Source: Tetraselmis striata
Taxonomy: Eukaryota > Chlorophyta > Chlorodendrophyceae > Chlorodendrales > Chlorodendraceae
Length of the DNA: 64,000 bases
NCBI GenBank assembly: GCA_006384855.1
Contig: VCJN01002783.1
Span: forward strand, 79,883 to 143,882
Direction of reading: 5' to 3'
In this document: in pieces, positions 30,842-43,149 of the stretch
Layout: each line of letters opens with the position of its first letter
Position numbering within the stretch: the first letter of the stretch is position 1
Translations under genes and position numbers: made by a program
Notes under the pieces: generated by a model
What the model saw: the letters and a program-made list of their open reading frames with translations, nothing else
The model's database searches: none
What the model was told of the DNA's origin: nothing

Positions 30842-33742
30842 GATTTTAATTTCGTCACTAACAGCGCTAATAAGATTTATGGTTGGACTGTGTCGCGGGC
30901 ACCGAAACGGGCAAACGGGCATCTTCTAAAGCAACTCAAGCAGCACGTGGCGGCGGGGCCCTCAGGCATGCGCAACGAGTATCTCCGCTGCTTGGTGGGC
31001 GAATACGCCCCGGCGTCCGGGCCCGCGGCAGTCCGCGCCATGTCGGAGGTTGCCTCCATGTACCTCCAAGGCCGCCTGCCCGGGTGGTTCAACCGGCTCT
31101 TCGCCTCTGCTAGGCTCGTGGCACCTGTCAAGAAGCTAGGCGAGGGGAGGGCCCCGGACGTGCGGCCTGTGGCAGTCGGGGAGGCGGAGCGGCGCGCAGC
31201 GGAGCGGGCAGTGGTTGACAACATGAAGGAGGCATACGTGTCGGTGCTTGCTCCATCTCAGCTCGGCGTTGGCATTCCCGCGGGCGACTCTGTGCTCATC
31301 CACGGCGTCCGGCTCATCGCCGAGAAGCTTGGCCCACGTGCCGTCATCGTCCACACAGACCTTCGCAACGCTTACAACGAAGCATGGCGCCGCACCATCA
31401 TCCAGCGCCACATCGATTGCTCTCCACTGCACCCTGTCATCCCTGCGCTCCTAGCCTCCCTCTCCACGGACTCGTATCTGGTCGTGGACGACCGGTCCGT
31501 CCCTCTGCGGTCGGAGGACGGCGTGCAACAGGGCGCACCTTTGGCCACGACTTCCTTTTGCGTCGCGATTCACCCCGAGGTGCAGCAGTGTGATACCACG
31601 TTGGAGGTCAATGACGGGGCGGCGCGCTTCAACGCCGACGATGGAATTTTGGTGGGCCTTCCGGAGCACGTTTGGCCGGCTCTTCACGCCTTCCGCTCGT
31701 CCATCAAGGCGTCCGTGGGGCTTGAGGTGCGCTTCGACAAGATGCAGGCGTACAGCGCAGACATGGAGGCGGCGCGGCGTGAGGCTCCGGCCGACATCGA
31801 GTGGCCAGAGCTAGATGGCCATCACGGCATCGCGGTCCTCAACGTGCCGCTCGGATCGCCACAGTATGTGCAGGCGTACATGCGCGGCAAGGCGGAGGAG
31901 CTACGAGAGGAGGTGGACGCTAGCCTGAGCAAGCTTCTGTCTGCCAAGCCCAGCCGTCGGTACACCCACGCCTTGCATCACCACGCATGGGCCCTGCTCA
32001 AGCATTGCATGCAACACAAGGCGGGGTATTGGCTCCGCAATTGTCTTCCGTCCGAGGTGGAGGCCTTTGCGGAGGCGGTGGATGCCACCATCCTCGCGGC
32101 GGTCGAACGGGTGCTAGGGGTCTCTTTTGATCCCTCCACGTACGGCACCGACACCAATCCGGTGGTCACCGATTTCTTGGCCGAGCTTTTGCACGACCCC
32201 GACCCCATGGCAGCGGAGGTGGCTACCTTGAGCGAGGATGCAGTGGCCAGGGCGCGCAGCAGGCTTCACCTCCCCACTCGATTGAAGGGAGCTGGCATCC
32301 GCCGCATGGCTACCGTTCGTGATGCCGCCTTCATCGGCTGCATGAACACCATCCTCCCAAGGTTCCTGGCTAGGAACTCCGGCACCAACACCCCCACCCC
32401 TGGTTTCTTCGACCCACAGCTCGGGTCCGTACTTGGCCGAGGCAGCTTCAACGCAAATTCTTCCGCCCGCCAGTATGACCACTTCCTCAACGATGCTCAT
32501 GGGTCGGACAGCTACGCCGCGGAGATGCGCGAGGCGTGGGGCCGCCTCCAAGCGGCTACTGCTGGCCATCTCGGCGACGCAGATGCACGCCAGATGGAGC
32601 GGGAAGTGGAGGCTGCGTCGGGCTCGCAAAAGGAGCTGACGGCATTTCTAGACCAGGCCAACAACTCCCGGCTTCGAAATGAGGTGTGCGCTCTCACTGC
32701 CACATGTAGGGAACGGATCTTGTTCAACCAGCTCGACGCGGCGTCAGGCATGTGGACAGTGGCCATCCCCGCCGCGCGGACAGCCATGACTCCGCATGAG
32801 CTGCGAGAGGTCGCTGCCGGGTACTTCTTTCTGCCTAGCCCGTGCTTGGCCCCGGTGGTTGGGTGCCAGATTATTCTGCCCTCGACGGAGCACAACCCCG
32901 TCATTGTTGATCTATACGGCGACGCGCTCATGAACCTCCCGGCGCCTGGAGACGCTCACTGGCGTGTACAGCACGACGCTATCGCAGATGCCTTCCGCGA
33001 TCACTGTGTTCACGACCTAGGTATCGCGGTACGGCGGGAGGTGGATGACTTGTTCCAGCAGGCAGTGCCTCTCGGCAACACCGTACCCCGGAATGAACTC
33101 AAGGACCTAGTGCCGGACGCAGAGCTCTCCCTTCCGGCGTTCAACGTCGTGACCGGGAGCTATGATCCCCGGAGCTTGAAGTCCACGCTGCTAGAGTTCA
33201 AGACTATGCGGTACGGGGTCAAGTACACTTCAGTGCCCCGGGCCACAGCTGTGGATCGGTTTGAGCGCTCCCTGTTGGGCGACATACAACGGGGGTTGGC
33301 TGCGCGGGACGCGGCGTGGCACAACACAGAGCCCGGACAGAAGGGTCCTCTTCGAGACATCCTGGATATGTCGGAGTACACGGGCATGGTCTTCGGCACA
33401 GTGGGTGAGGTGAGCAAGGGGGTGCACCGCACCTTGCGTGGTATCGCATGCTTGGCTGCGGACCAGGGTGCCCTCTCATCGCGGGGCACTCGGTGCATCA
33501 CCCGGGCTCACCAGGAGGCCTTGCTCGCAAGAGATTTCCTCGGGGTCCTGAGCTTGGTGGCCGCTCGAGAGCGTGCTCGCTGCCTCATCAGACGGCGCAG
33601 ATTCGTCTCCCATCCCGTTGTTGAAGCTGCACAGCACGTCCGAGGATCACCTACACACACACGTGCTCGCGTGGCCCGGACTCTGAACCGTGTGCGCATC
33701 ACTCATCCATCCCGCCTTATGCGGGATGCGGGCCGCTTTTAG
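30842..33742 (+). CDS. Non-LTR retrotransposon reverse transcriptase with C-terminal nuclease-like domain, 5'-truncated
   Basis: The frame opens after TAA at 30839 and has no N-terminal ATG, so the 5' part is missing. Reverse transcriptase motifs in order: AAGPSGMRNEYLR, RPVAVGEAERR, HTDLRNAYNEAW (catalytic Asp), GVQQGAPLATTSF, and FNADDGILVG as the (Y/F)xDD box. About 950 residues remain. Toward the C terminus, HDAIADAFRDHC, RREVDDLF and LLEFKTMRYG suggest a restriction-like endonuclease, so the element would belong to the site-nicking, RLE-type non-LTR group. The CRE/SLACS group is possible, but I see no CCHC knuckle. The frame has no internal stops and looks young. The TAG stop lies in a conserved hairpin region also present at 17866. 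Confidence 0.88.
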   Translation, partial: DFNFVTNSANKIYGWTVSRAPKRANGHLLKQLKQHVAAGPSGMRNEYLRCLVGEYAPASGPAAVRAMSEVASMYLQGRLPGWFNRLFASARLVAPVKKLGEGRAPDVRPVAVGEAERRAAERAVVDNMKEAYVSVLAPSQLGVGIPAGDSVLIHGVRLIAEKLGPRAVIVHTDLRNAYNEAWRRTIIQRHIDCSPLHPVIPALLASLSTDSYLVVDDRSVPLRSEDGVQQGAPLATTSFCVAIHPEVQQCDTTLEVNDGAARFNADDGILVGLPEHVWPALHAFRSSIKASVGLEVRFDKMQAYSADMEAARREAPADIEWPELDGHHGIAVLNVPLGSPQYVQAYMRGKAEELREEVDASLSKLLSAKPSRRYTHALHHHAWALLKHCMQHKAGYWLRNCLPSEVEAFAEAVDATILAAVERVLGVSFDPSTYGTDTNPVVTDFLAELLHDPDPMAAEVATLSEDAVARARSRLHLPTRLKGAGIRRMATVRDAAFIGCMNTILPRFLARNSGTNTPTPGFFDPQLGSVLGRGSFNANSSARQYDHFLNDAHGSDSYAAEMREAWGRLQAATAGHLGDADARQMEREVEAASGSQKELTAFLDQANNSRLRNEVCALTATCRERILFNQLDAASGMWTVAIPAARTAMTPHELREVAAGYFFLPSPCLAPVVGCQIILPSTEHNPVIVDLYGDALMNLPAPGDAHWRVQHDAIADAFRDHCVHDLGIAVRREVDDLFQQAVPLGNTVPRNELKDLVPDAELSLPAFNVVTGSYDPRSLKSTLLEFKTMRYGVKYTSVPRATAVDRFERSLLGDIQRGLAARDAAWHNTEPGQKGPLRDILDMSEYTGMVFGTVGEVSKGVHRTLRGIACLAADQGALSSRGTRCITRAHQEALLARDFLGVLSLVAARERARCLIRRRRFVSHPVVEAAQHVRGSPTHTRARVARTLNRVRITHPSRLMRDAGRF

Positions 33743-33806
33743 GCGGCTTGCTGTGTTGATTTTCTAATTCTGGGGAACTGCCCTTTTTGTAATTCACATC
33801 ACCCAG
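33699..33806 (+). mobile_element. 3' terminal region of the non-LTR retrotransposon
   Basis: Two adjacent hairpins, ATCCCGC-cttat-GCGGGAT and GCCGC-tttta-GGCGGC, span the last codons and stop. The tail continues GTTGATTTTCTAATTCTGGG and GGGAACTGCCCTTTTTG. The junction GTTGATT/TTCTAATT is the unoccupied counterpart of the insertion site of the 17929-21149 element. Confidence 0.8.
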
Positions 33807-33809
33807 CGA

Positions 33810-36800
33810 CGGGCATACCGTAGTACACCGACCATTCTGTGGTTGCTCGGTGTAGCACGCTGACGATATGACATCACGTCCTACGTTTGTGGTCCGATAT
33901 GTAATAATATCGCCAAGATATATAATGATTAAATGAATGTAATAAACGTATTCGAAACGAATAATAATAATCGTCGAAACGAATTATAAAGTGCAAACGT
34001 TTTGTGGTTCAGTGTACTCGAAAAGGACGACGGATTACATGTTATGTTCGACTTTAGAGATTATATATACGACGACGACGCCGATGAGTATAATAGTAGT
34101 CTCACTTGCGTCCGAGGAGTCACAACCGCCACATAAGTATAGGGTTTGCGAATTCAATCGACATGCCCATGCGCGGCTACATTGCTGAGACCGGCGTGTG
34201 CGCGTCCATGCATGTTACTCAGGGCTGTACGGCTTGGGAAAAATACTGCGATAGCGCGGTACACCCGATATTGCCAAGCGGTAGCCGGTGCCGTTATCAC
34301 TACTTGTATTTAGGTAGAAGTCTCAGAGCTTCTGGCGCTATAGCGCTACAAAAACACAGATTGCGCCATCCATGAGCATACATGTCGCCGCTACTGCCCC
34401 GTACTCATCATACCATATCGCCCTTGGTATGATAATATATCCACTATGCGCGTAGGGCATTAAAAATATGTTATTCAGCATGTCATGGGGCAAACCCTTT
34501 GTATATCGATTCCGCTGCAGCTTGGTTTACGGGCAAAATTATTGACAAACTGGTGTTGTGATTGCTGCACGTGCAAGCGGGGAGGCTTCCCGCGGCCTCC
34601 GTGCCGTAGGGCGAAGTCTTTCATATTAGTGCATGGCCGCATGCCCATAACGCACCACTGTGAGCCGAGCGTCACGGGAATGGCGTGCGGCAGTGCACTT
34701 TAATTAATGCGTCGATGCCGGTGCCTGGAAATAATCAAGTAATGTTACTGATGTGAATCCGCGGTATGGTTGGCACTTGGCATGGCGCCGTGGGCATCGC
34801 TCCATGCGCCAAGTATGAGTGGTCCTTGCACGAGTACACTCAACCTCTCAACGTTTACACTGTCACGCCACCGTGTATCATGTATTGAGATCCACTTGGT
34901 GTAAAGCTCCATGCCGTCAGCAGCAGTATAAGGTGACCATCACACGCCGTCACAGACGTCAGATCGTTCGATCTATTATTTCAAATACTTTGAAATTTTA
35001 CTTCAAAAATAAACAGAGTATGTAAACAACCTCGACCGTGCTGCTAGCCCCAGTTGTTGTGGGCGTAGTGGAAATGCTTGTTTTTCAAATAATGTGGCGC
35101 AAGTGCTACGACTCATGTAGGGCACTCCTTGGGGTGATACGGCTTGCTCGTATCCTATGCGCTATAGTGATGAAATAAGCCTGAACCTAAACGTGCAATA
35201 TTCTAGGTTTCAGGTCATGAACCCTATATTCAGCTGCCCTGCTTTTCTTTTCGCCCCCGGGACAGGATTGGCAACCATGCTATTCGTAAACGACTCAGCA
35301 GATTTGTCGGCGAAAAAGGGGACTGGAGCTCTCGTGGAAAGATGTATGCAGGGTAGTCGCTATAGGGTCCAGCACCATTAGCATCGCGCCCGCGAGGCTG
35401 CGGGCGTCGCGTTGCGGACAACGACTACGACCGTCGCTACATACGGATTACGTATCGCGTCAGCGAAGGACGACGACGACGCAACGAGGACGAGCAGGAC
35501 GATCCACGACGATGCGAGCAGTGCCCCCCCCCCCCCCCCCCCGCCGGCCAACAGAGGGAGTGCTGCGCAGGCCCCTCGCATCCGTCGGTTGAACTTTGCA
35601 GTATGTTATCCAGGCACGAGTCGAGGCTGCCGAGGAGCAGGAGCAGCCGACTAGCCGAGCGCGAACTGGGGAGCGCTGTGACGCGACGGGCGGTTCTTGA
35701 CGGCCGACACGGCGGGAACAACAGGACAACGGGAACTACCGGGAGCCAGCCACTGCAGCTTTTGCACGACAAGATGACGCCTTTCAGTAGGTAGCAGGGC
35801 GTTGGTATTTGCGCTTTAAAGCGGGCGCGATTGGACCCTTTTACCGACTTGAGTTGCGCAGACGCGAGCCGGGTAGTATATCGGTCGTCGCGTTTGCGTG
35901 ACGCGCATATCGGTCAGGGAGCAATCATTACAGCCACATCCGGTCACGCATGCTGCCACATCAGCCGGAAACTTGGCGGTAGCATGATGTAGAGATGCAC
36001 AACTGGTACGGGTGGTGGGCAAGAGGACGGCACGCTGCGGCACCGGGTTCTGACAGGTAAAATGTACGAATCGATGAGCGTCGCGACGATTATTGCGTGG
36101 CGCGCAACCGCGCTGCGCGTCGGGTAGTTAGCAAGAATTATACAGCCACGCAGCCGGCCACGGATGCTGCCATAGCCGGCATTCCCGGCACTATAACGAG
36201 GCAAGAATGCACTACATGTGGGCAGGAAGGTGGCGAACATCTGCGCCGTGCGGCAGGCGCAACAGTGAGACGTGCGAACCGCCGAGCGTCACGGCTTCGT
36301 CACGCTGTGCGTTGGGTACGCCCGTATGCAGCAACGCTTACGAGCCGAGCCGAGCGGAAGCAGCACGGCGGCGTGACGCTGAACGTTAGGCGCAAGGCTT
36401 TAAAGCACGCCAGCCAGAAACTGCGGCTGTTGCACGAGTCGTATCGGAAGCGGCACGGTGCAAAAAATGCGCAGAGTTTGACAGCACAACAGTTGAACAG
36501 TGGGGTGCGGCCTCCTGTGTCAGCATTACTGCTCGGCCAACGAACAGATGCCGGCGAGGACAAGCAGACATGAGACGAGAAAGATGGGGAATATAACGAG
36601 AGCAAGCACGATGACTAGCGCGACCGCGACAACGATGACGCGAGCATGAGCAGGACGAGCACGGTACCCGTAGTGCTGGCGTGACGAATCAACGGATGGT
36701 AGTGACATGGTGCTATACATGGTTTCGGAGCATTCGGGTTTGTCAGCCAGAATCTTGACTTGCTACAACGACAGTAGGGCACATTCACAGGCGGTAGCGG

Positions 36801-37800
36801 TACGGTACGCGTCTCGCGTGATACATACATCAACGACGACTCTATAAGCAGGAGCGATCACCACTTGAAACCAGTACAATAATGGGTTGGCAATGTATGT
36901 ATGTATATATGTATATATCTGTATCGCAGCATGCCGACGTCGCGTACGGGCAGGTTAGCATCCCAACATCTCGCATTCTCGCGCAAGGCGTCGTCACATT
37001 ATACTATTTCTGCATGTTGTCACATGATACTGTTTTTTGCATGTTTTATTATGCAACATCCACATTGAAGCGGTAAATGACACAGACAATGTGCAGAAAA
37101 TAGTATAACAAACCAAATTCGCGCATTTCAGCTGAAACTAGTCATATAATTCTTTACATAACAATATATGTACAAACAGCATGCTGGCATTATAATTTCG
37201 GCAGGTTAGCATCCCATGACATGCTGAAATCCATCATTGCGTTTTGGCATGAATTTCCCCATTCACACATTATTGATAGCATTGCCAATTGTCATGCTAT
37301 TGGTACTCGCGCCGGCCACGCATTGTTTCATGCACGGAAATGTCCACATGTCTACTGCAGAATGAATGGTCCATGCATGGGGCTCGGCAAACTAACAGAC
37401 CGGGAAACAGCCCTTTCTTTACAACATGTAATCATAACTATACATTTCCTCCAACCCCCTCCCGGACCGCATGTTAAGGGCTTGGCACACCGACATCGGG
37501 GCGCCCAACCCTATGAACACTGGAGGCGGTGTCCGTGTGCGCTAACAAGGGGCCACGAAGAGATGTAAGACCAACGTATTGGGAGGGACATATATATATA
37601 TATATGCTTGTCGACTGGGGGGGCTGGGTGGAAGGGGAGGGGGCGGGTAACTTTTGGCCCGCTTTTCACGGAGATTCACAGCATGAACTGCTGCCAGCCC
37701 AGTGCCAGCTGAAGCCTGAAGGAACTCGCTATTCCCCCCAGAAACTGGCTGGGGTGCAACTCAAAGAAGCATGCCCAACGCCGTCAATGGGTATGTCAAA
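33810..37800. other. Long stretch without a supported gene
   Basis: Holds a family-2 short repeat fragment near 35243 (inverted), a poly(C) run at about 35525-35543, a diverged tandem duplication (about 35860-36060 versus 36070-36300) and a (TA)n run near 37591. Open frames (for example 36097-36573) show no family resemblance. Confidence 0.45.
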
Positions 37801-37817
37801 ACTTGCGGAGGCTCGGA

Positions 37818-37822
37818 TTACA
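37818..37822 (-). promoter_or_regulatory. TGTAA polyadenylation signal of HST
   Basis: TGTAA on the minus strand about 43 bp after the HST stop codon. Confidence 0.5.
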
Positions 37823-37864
37823 TTGCAGAGCAGCCAGCGTCGCAGCGGCGCCACCAGCGGCTGC

Positions 37865-39749
37865 CTAGATGAATGGCAGCAGCGCGTACTCGGAGTAAAA
37901 GAGGTTCCATATCCAGCGGTAGAAGTTCAAAATGGCAGGCTGGTCATACCCGGCGACGTGCAGACGCCACGCACGCACAACCAATACCAGTGCCAGCACG
38001 GCATGCGCGCCTGCCATGACAGGGACGTTGAAGGCGCCGGTCATGGTGAACGCGGCATAGATGGCGCCGCCATAGGATGCCAGCAGCATGCCGACAGCTA
38101 CAAAGGGAAACACATAGGGGGAAAGGATCAGCAGACAATATGCAGGCAATATAACATGGGCAAGGCCACGAGCGAGGGAAGTTTTCTACTGCATCAAGCG
38201 CATGGGGCAAGGGTGCAGGATATTCGTGGGAGCTATGGCAATGGGCGTGATGGCGTAGCTGGGGCATACCTGCAAGCGACAGATTCTTCACGCCTAGCTG
38301 CGTCGCAAAGGTCTCGATGCCAAACTTCTTGTCTCCCGCCACGTCGGGCAGATCCTTGGTGATGGCAATGACCACCGCAAACATGGTGGCGAACGCTGTG
38401 ATGAACATGATGGCGGGGCTCCAGTGGAAGGGCAGCCCGATGGCGGCTCGCGTGGCATGGTACACGCCAAAGTTAAGCAGGAATCCGCGGACGGTGGCAA
38501 TGATCATGAAGGCAGGCACAGCAAACCGCTTGAGCCGCAGTGGCGGCACGCTGATCATCGCGGGGAGCATGGGCGGACGGGGGCAGGCAGGGACGTCAGG
38601 CACGAGACATCTACTTGCGCAATGCTGCGCGTAAGCGTACGTATGATCACCGCCCATGCTCTGCATATCCCATCAGTATGCCCTAGAACTGATGCACCTG
38701 CCTTTTTCCCTGGGGATGTGCAAAAGCGGAAAGCGACCCACCTGTAGATGGTGCCCAGGACTAGGCCAAACGTGTAGAGGGCGGTGATGAGCTGCCCAAA
38801 GTTTGTGGCGACAATGCCGACACCAAGGCCCGCCAGCCCCGCAACTACCATCCAGGCCACGCCGGCCGACATCTCGCCGGACGCCATGGGCAGAAAGGGC
38901 TTGTTCACGGCGTCGATGTCAACGTCGTAGATCTGGTTGATGCCGACAATGAAGCCGTTGCCGCAGAGCAGCGCCACCAGGCCGAGCAGCGCGCGTGGCA
39001 GCAGCGACCAGTTGATGGCCTGGGGTCATGCGGATTAGGAGGTGGGAGAAGGGGGAGGGCAGATAAGGGAGGGCTCCGCCGCTGAGCGTGCCTTAGGACA
39101 GGGATTATCTAGGCAATTATGCTGAATGGTGTCAAGCAGGGGTGAATGCCGGCACCAGCACAGCGATGCGGCAAACAGCAGCGCGACCCAGCGTGGTAGA
39201 GCACCGCTCCTAGTGGTGTTTCTACCTGCACCGTCTGCCTCTGGCGGCGAGCCTCATCACAGGTGTGGTGATTACATTTGTGGGAGGGGACCGGATGGAG
39301 GGGGGGTAGAAAGGGGCACTGGCCCACCTCGGGGTTGGCCATCAGGGCGCGGGTGACGACCATTGTGGTGGCCAGGATGGTGCCGCGGATGGTGTGGGGC
39401 CGCAAGAACTTCCAGAACGCCGCCAGCAACGCGCCTGGGGAGGTGGCAGTCTATTGGAGCAGGGCAGAGCTGTAAGGATGTCAGGCGGCGAAGCTGTGCG
39501 GCCCAGCAGTGTCGAACGAGTGGCCAAGGGGGGGCGGGACAGGTCAAAGTCTGTTCTGCCAGCGTGGCTGAGCTGTAGAGCTGGCCACACAGGCCCGTAC
39601 TTAGTCTAGGGGAGGAAGGAGTTTGGGGGGAGGGGGGGCACTTGCCCCGCTTCCATCCCCTGGCGTCGGCGCTGAGGCCGCCCCAGCGGCAGCTGAGGCT
39701 GAGCACCGCGGCCCTGCGGCCCGGCGGGGCCTGCCGCTGCTCCGGCCAT
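37865..39749 (-). CDS. HST: Homogentisate solanesyltransferase (plastoquinone biosynthesis)
   Basis: Five exons: 39749-39642, 39450-39328, 39019-38742, 38550-38270 and 38097-37865, giving 340 residues. This UbiA-family enzyme of the plastid inner envelope joins solanesyl diphosphate to homogentisate with loss of CO2, the committed step to plastoquinone-9. Both prenyl-diphosphate motifs are present: NQIYDVDID (residues 105-113, N-xxx-D-xxx-D) and KDLPDVAGD (235-243). [27 protein letters not shown] and the C-terminal [20 protein letters not shown] fit HST better than the tocopherol enzyme VTE2. Exons 2-5 are secure from FLRPHTIRG onward. The first exon, an Arg- and Gln-rich presumed transit peptide, uses the only nearby ATG. 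An alternative with no ATG and a GC donor at 39645 also keeps frame, so the N terminus may be incomplete. Confidence 0.9.
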
Positions 39750-40122
39750 GAGCGCTCCTCAACGGCGGCTGCTGCTGCGAGGGCAGGTGGCAACAGTGCA
39801 GGTCAGTGGTTGTGCCCGACTACAACAGGCCAATGTCGTGCAGAAGCATTCCTCGCCCTGCCACCCACCCCTGATCCCCAAATCTACTCGCCTGCTGAAG
39901 CTGGCAATTGTGGCACGTAGGACAGACTACCTCCCTTCGACCGCAACAAGGCTTGCACGGCGGCGCAACTACACGTGACGGCACAAGGACCAGAGCTAGT
40001 GCCCTCAAGCGGGGCAGCCAGCCATCACTGGCTGCTGCACAGACAGCAATCCAGCATGAGTAGGATCTCGCCTGGAGCCATCATCACCAAACTGGTGAGC
40101 TGGTGGTGATAGTGTGGGGCGG

Positions 40123-40167
<45 letters not shown>

Positions 40168-43149
40168 CAGCTGGCTCCGCTTGACCTGTGGTGCTATCGC
40201 CGAGCGAGTGGCAGGCGCCCTGGGGGCAGCAGGTCCACAGGTGCTAATCCTGCACACAGAAGGCCGCGCTGGCATTTCAGGACAGGCCAGCCAGGTACGC
40301 GCCCACTGCTAGCAATATGAAGATTTCAGCATACAGGCTGGGAACTCTGCATCCTTTCACGGACGCACTTCAGCGTGTCTAGCTTGATAACCTGGGCCAG
40401 AGGGGGGGAGGGGGGGCAGGAGTACGCAGTACTCCTGAAATCATATACATGAGTATAAAGTAATAAACACAAATCCTGCACCTGCTGAAGCTTACATAGC
40501 TGCCGGATAATGAAGAAAGTACAGACATGGTCGTGCCACTCACATCTCGGTTTTCTCTAGGCTGTACTGTACCCGTACGAGTCCTGTTGACGTCGTAGCA
40601 AAGCTGCCAGTGTCAGCGAGAGCATACGCTCCTAGTCTCGCTATAAACAAGGCGACATCCGGTCGAGGGAGGGGTGCCCACCGTGCGCTGGGCGCGCGCA
40701 TCGCCATCGCTGCGGCCATCGTCATAGCGGCGTTCCCCTGCAGCGTGGGCCACATTCAGTCGAGGGCCGCCATTCAGTGTGGCCCACTCCGAGCGCATGT
40801 CGCGAGATATGTAGTCGCAGGATGGCGGCGCGGGCGGGGCAGAGAAAAGGTGCTTGACAGAACCGTCGGAAACGATGGGGCGATGGGTCCAAGAGTCTGT
40901 CGGGGAGGATCGGGGGCAGCGCGTGTGGGCAAGGTGACGACATACGGGCGAGAGGGAGTTTGGACACCGGGTGCTTTTTCATCCGGGCGGCAGCGCCACG
41001 CGCTCCAGTCGCCGTACCTGTCGCGTCGGAAGGCTGCGGCTAAAGGGATAGGCCGTCCAGGGGAGAGGAGAAGTGGCTTTGAGCTTCGTCGTGTCCGTCC
41101 ACGTAAAGGAAACGCACCTGAGCCGGAGCGCGGTAGCTCGGGTTCCGATGGGGAATGTGGGGGCGGTTTTGTGGTGCCGGGGCTGTGAGTACTCGTCTGC
41201 TGTCGTCGCGTGGTGGTGGCGAGGACTGCTACCCTGTTCGGTGCCATCCTGCCGCCAGGTGAGTCCAGATGCCACGCTGTTTGCTCGGTGTAGAGACGTG
41301 GCAAACTACAAATCCGATACAACTGCCAGGCTGTTGCTGCGATGTGTGCTAAACTACTGACGGGACCCATCGGGTACTGGTACTGTAGTATTTTATGATG
41401 CTGACGACGTGAGTCGTATGTAATGCGAATTACAGCGCTATCCCCATAGTGTCGAGATGATAGTCGCTTGTTTTAAACGTGCATGGCCCCCTCCGCCCGT
41501 TCCACCGCCATGCAAGGCAAGGTGGGTTCAGTACAGATATAATGGGGGCTCTCATTGCTATAGTCGCTACAGTACAGAGGTCTTAGTGTCGCTGCATAAA
41601 GCTCGGAAGAAAAGTTGCCGGTCAGAGTTGGATGTCATCGTCACGTCGATACTGGCGAGCTTGTGCTCTATACAGTAAGGATTATACCGTTATGAACCCG
41701 GCCGAGGAGTCGAGGACCACACCAGACGACTGTACACGAGGTGCTGTCCCAACACCCCTTCTTGTCCCGATGAGAGAGGACCGGAAAGTATGGGTAGAGA
41801 TCGTCCGAGGACCTGCGCCATAGGAGCCGGAATCATCCGCACTACTTGAGCCTGGATGAAGGATATTTGGTCTTGGGAACTGATGATTACACCGGAAGCT
41901 ACGAATCGGACTTACACCGGATATAGCGGAAGAAGGAGAACCCTTGAAATCTTAATTTTGTGATTCAGGTGGGAGTCGAACCATTTTTGGTGAAGTCTCT
42001 TGACAGCTCGCCACCATAGCTTCGAAACCAGCATGTTGAGATATCAAGCTCGAAAAAGGCTCCGATCAGACTTGGATGTCATCATCCGATATTGTAGAGC
42101 TTGTATACCGGTCGGAACCGGGCCGAGGACCACACCACCAGAATGTACGAGGTATTGTCCTAACACCTTATTACATAGTCGATACAAGCAATCTAAACTA
42201 CTTGATTACCGAGGAGGGCCATGGACGAGGGGTGCCGCCCGGTATGGTAGCCCACCCCTCCTCTATTAAAGCTTGTTATACCCCGTCACGCGCCAATACC
42301 GAACTGCCACGCGTAAGGATTATAAAATGTGAGTCCGTGATAATGTTTGTGGGAGCCATGTATGCCCGTATGTTCTTGTCAAAATTCCGGGGTTTCCGGC
42401 GGCTGGTAGCGGAGATCACTCGGCGCGTGGGTTATACGCCCCGACCGCCGGCCAGCTCCGAGTCTGCTAGAGAAAGCCGCCGACATTGACGACTAGGCCG
42501 CCATGGGCATTGCAGACCCGTCATGTGACTACTACCGCGACGGCGAAACTCAAAATGCCGCGCGAGGACGCACGCACGCCGGGTGCCCCCTGCGGCAAAC
42601 CGACGATGAGATAGCTCTATCGGAGCCGCTCCTCGACTATAAGGGATTGTTTGTATGTGATCGCTCGACCATAACCAGCTACCGATTCAGACCCATGTGG
42701 ACTCCAAAGACTCAATGGATGACATCAAACGCATGCCCCACATCGTGTGGATCGATGACCCGCAGGTTCCGGGGCTCACGAGGGAGGAGATCACTCACCA
42801 CTTGGCCGATACCCTTATGGACCCGTACGAGGCGGCGGGGCTAGGGGGCATCGAGCCACTAGAGCTGGGGGCAATACTGCAGCGAGCGCGGCGTGGGACT
42901 ACTACAACAACGTCGATAACTAAGCCCCGGACGCGAAGGTCCGCCTGCCCCCGGCGACCGTTCTTGAAAGTTGTTGGAGATCGAGTTTACTTCAAACATT
43001 CGACCCCGTGCTACGTCTGCCCGCGTAGAGCTAGCCTCCGCACATGCGGCGGCGCCCGCCGCCAGGCAACGGCCCAGCGGGAGCGGAGGGTCGTGGGTGC
43101 GGCAGGCCCGGCGGCACCACCCCCACGTCCACGTGCTGGGCGCGGGTAA

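Noticed and set aside
36097..36573. A 158-codon frame with a CxxC pair
   Set aside because: Single CxxC, no partner Cys/His, no homology recognised, no splice or poly(A) support.
39646..39793. HST exon 1 starting at 39793 with a GC donor
   Set aside because: The apparent start codon is TTG with an upstream in-frame stop and no ATG. The ATG at 39749 with a GT donor and TAG acceptor gives an equally in-phase model. Not fully excluded.
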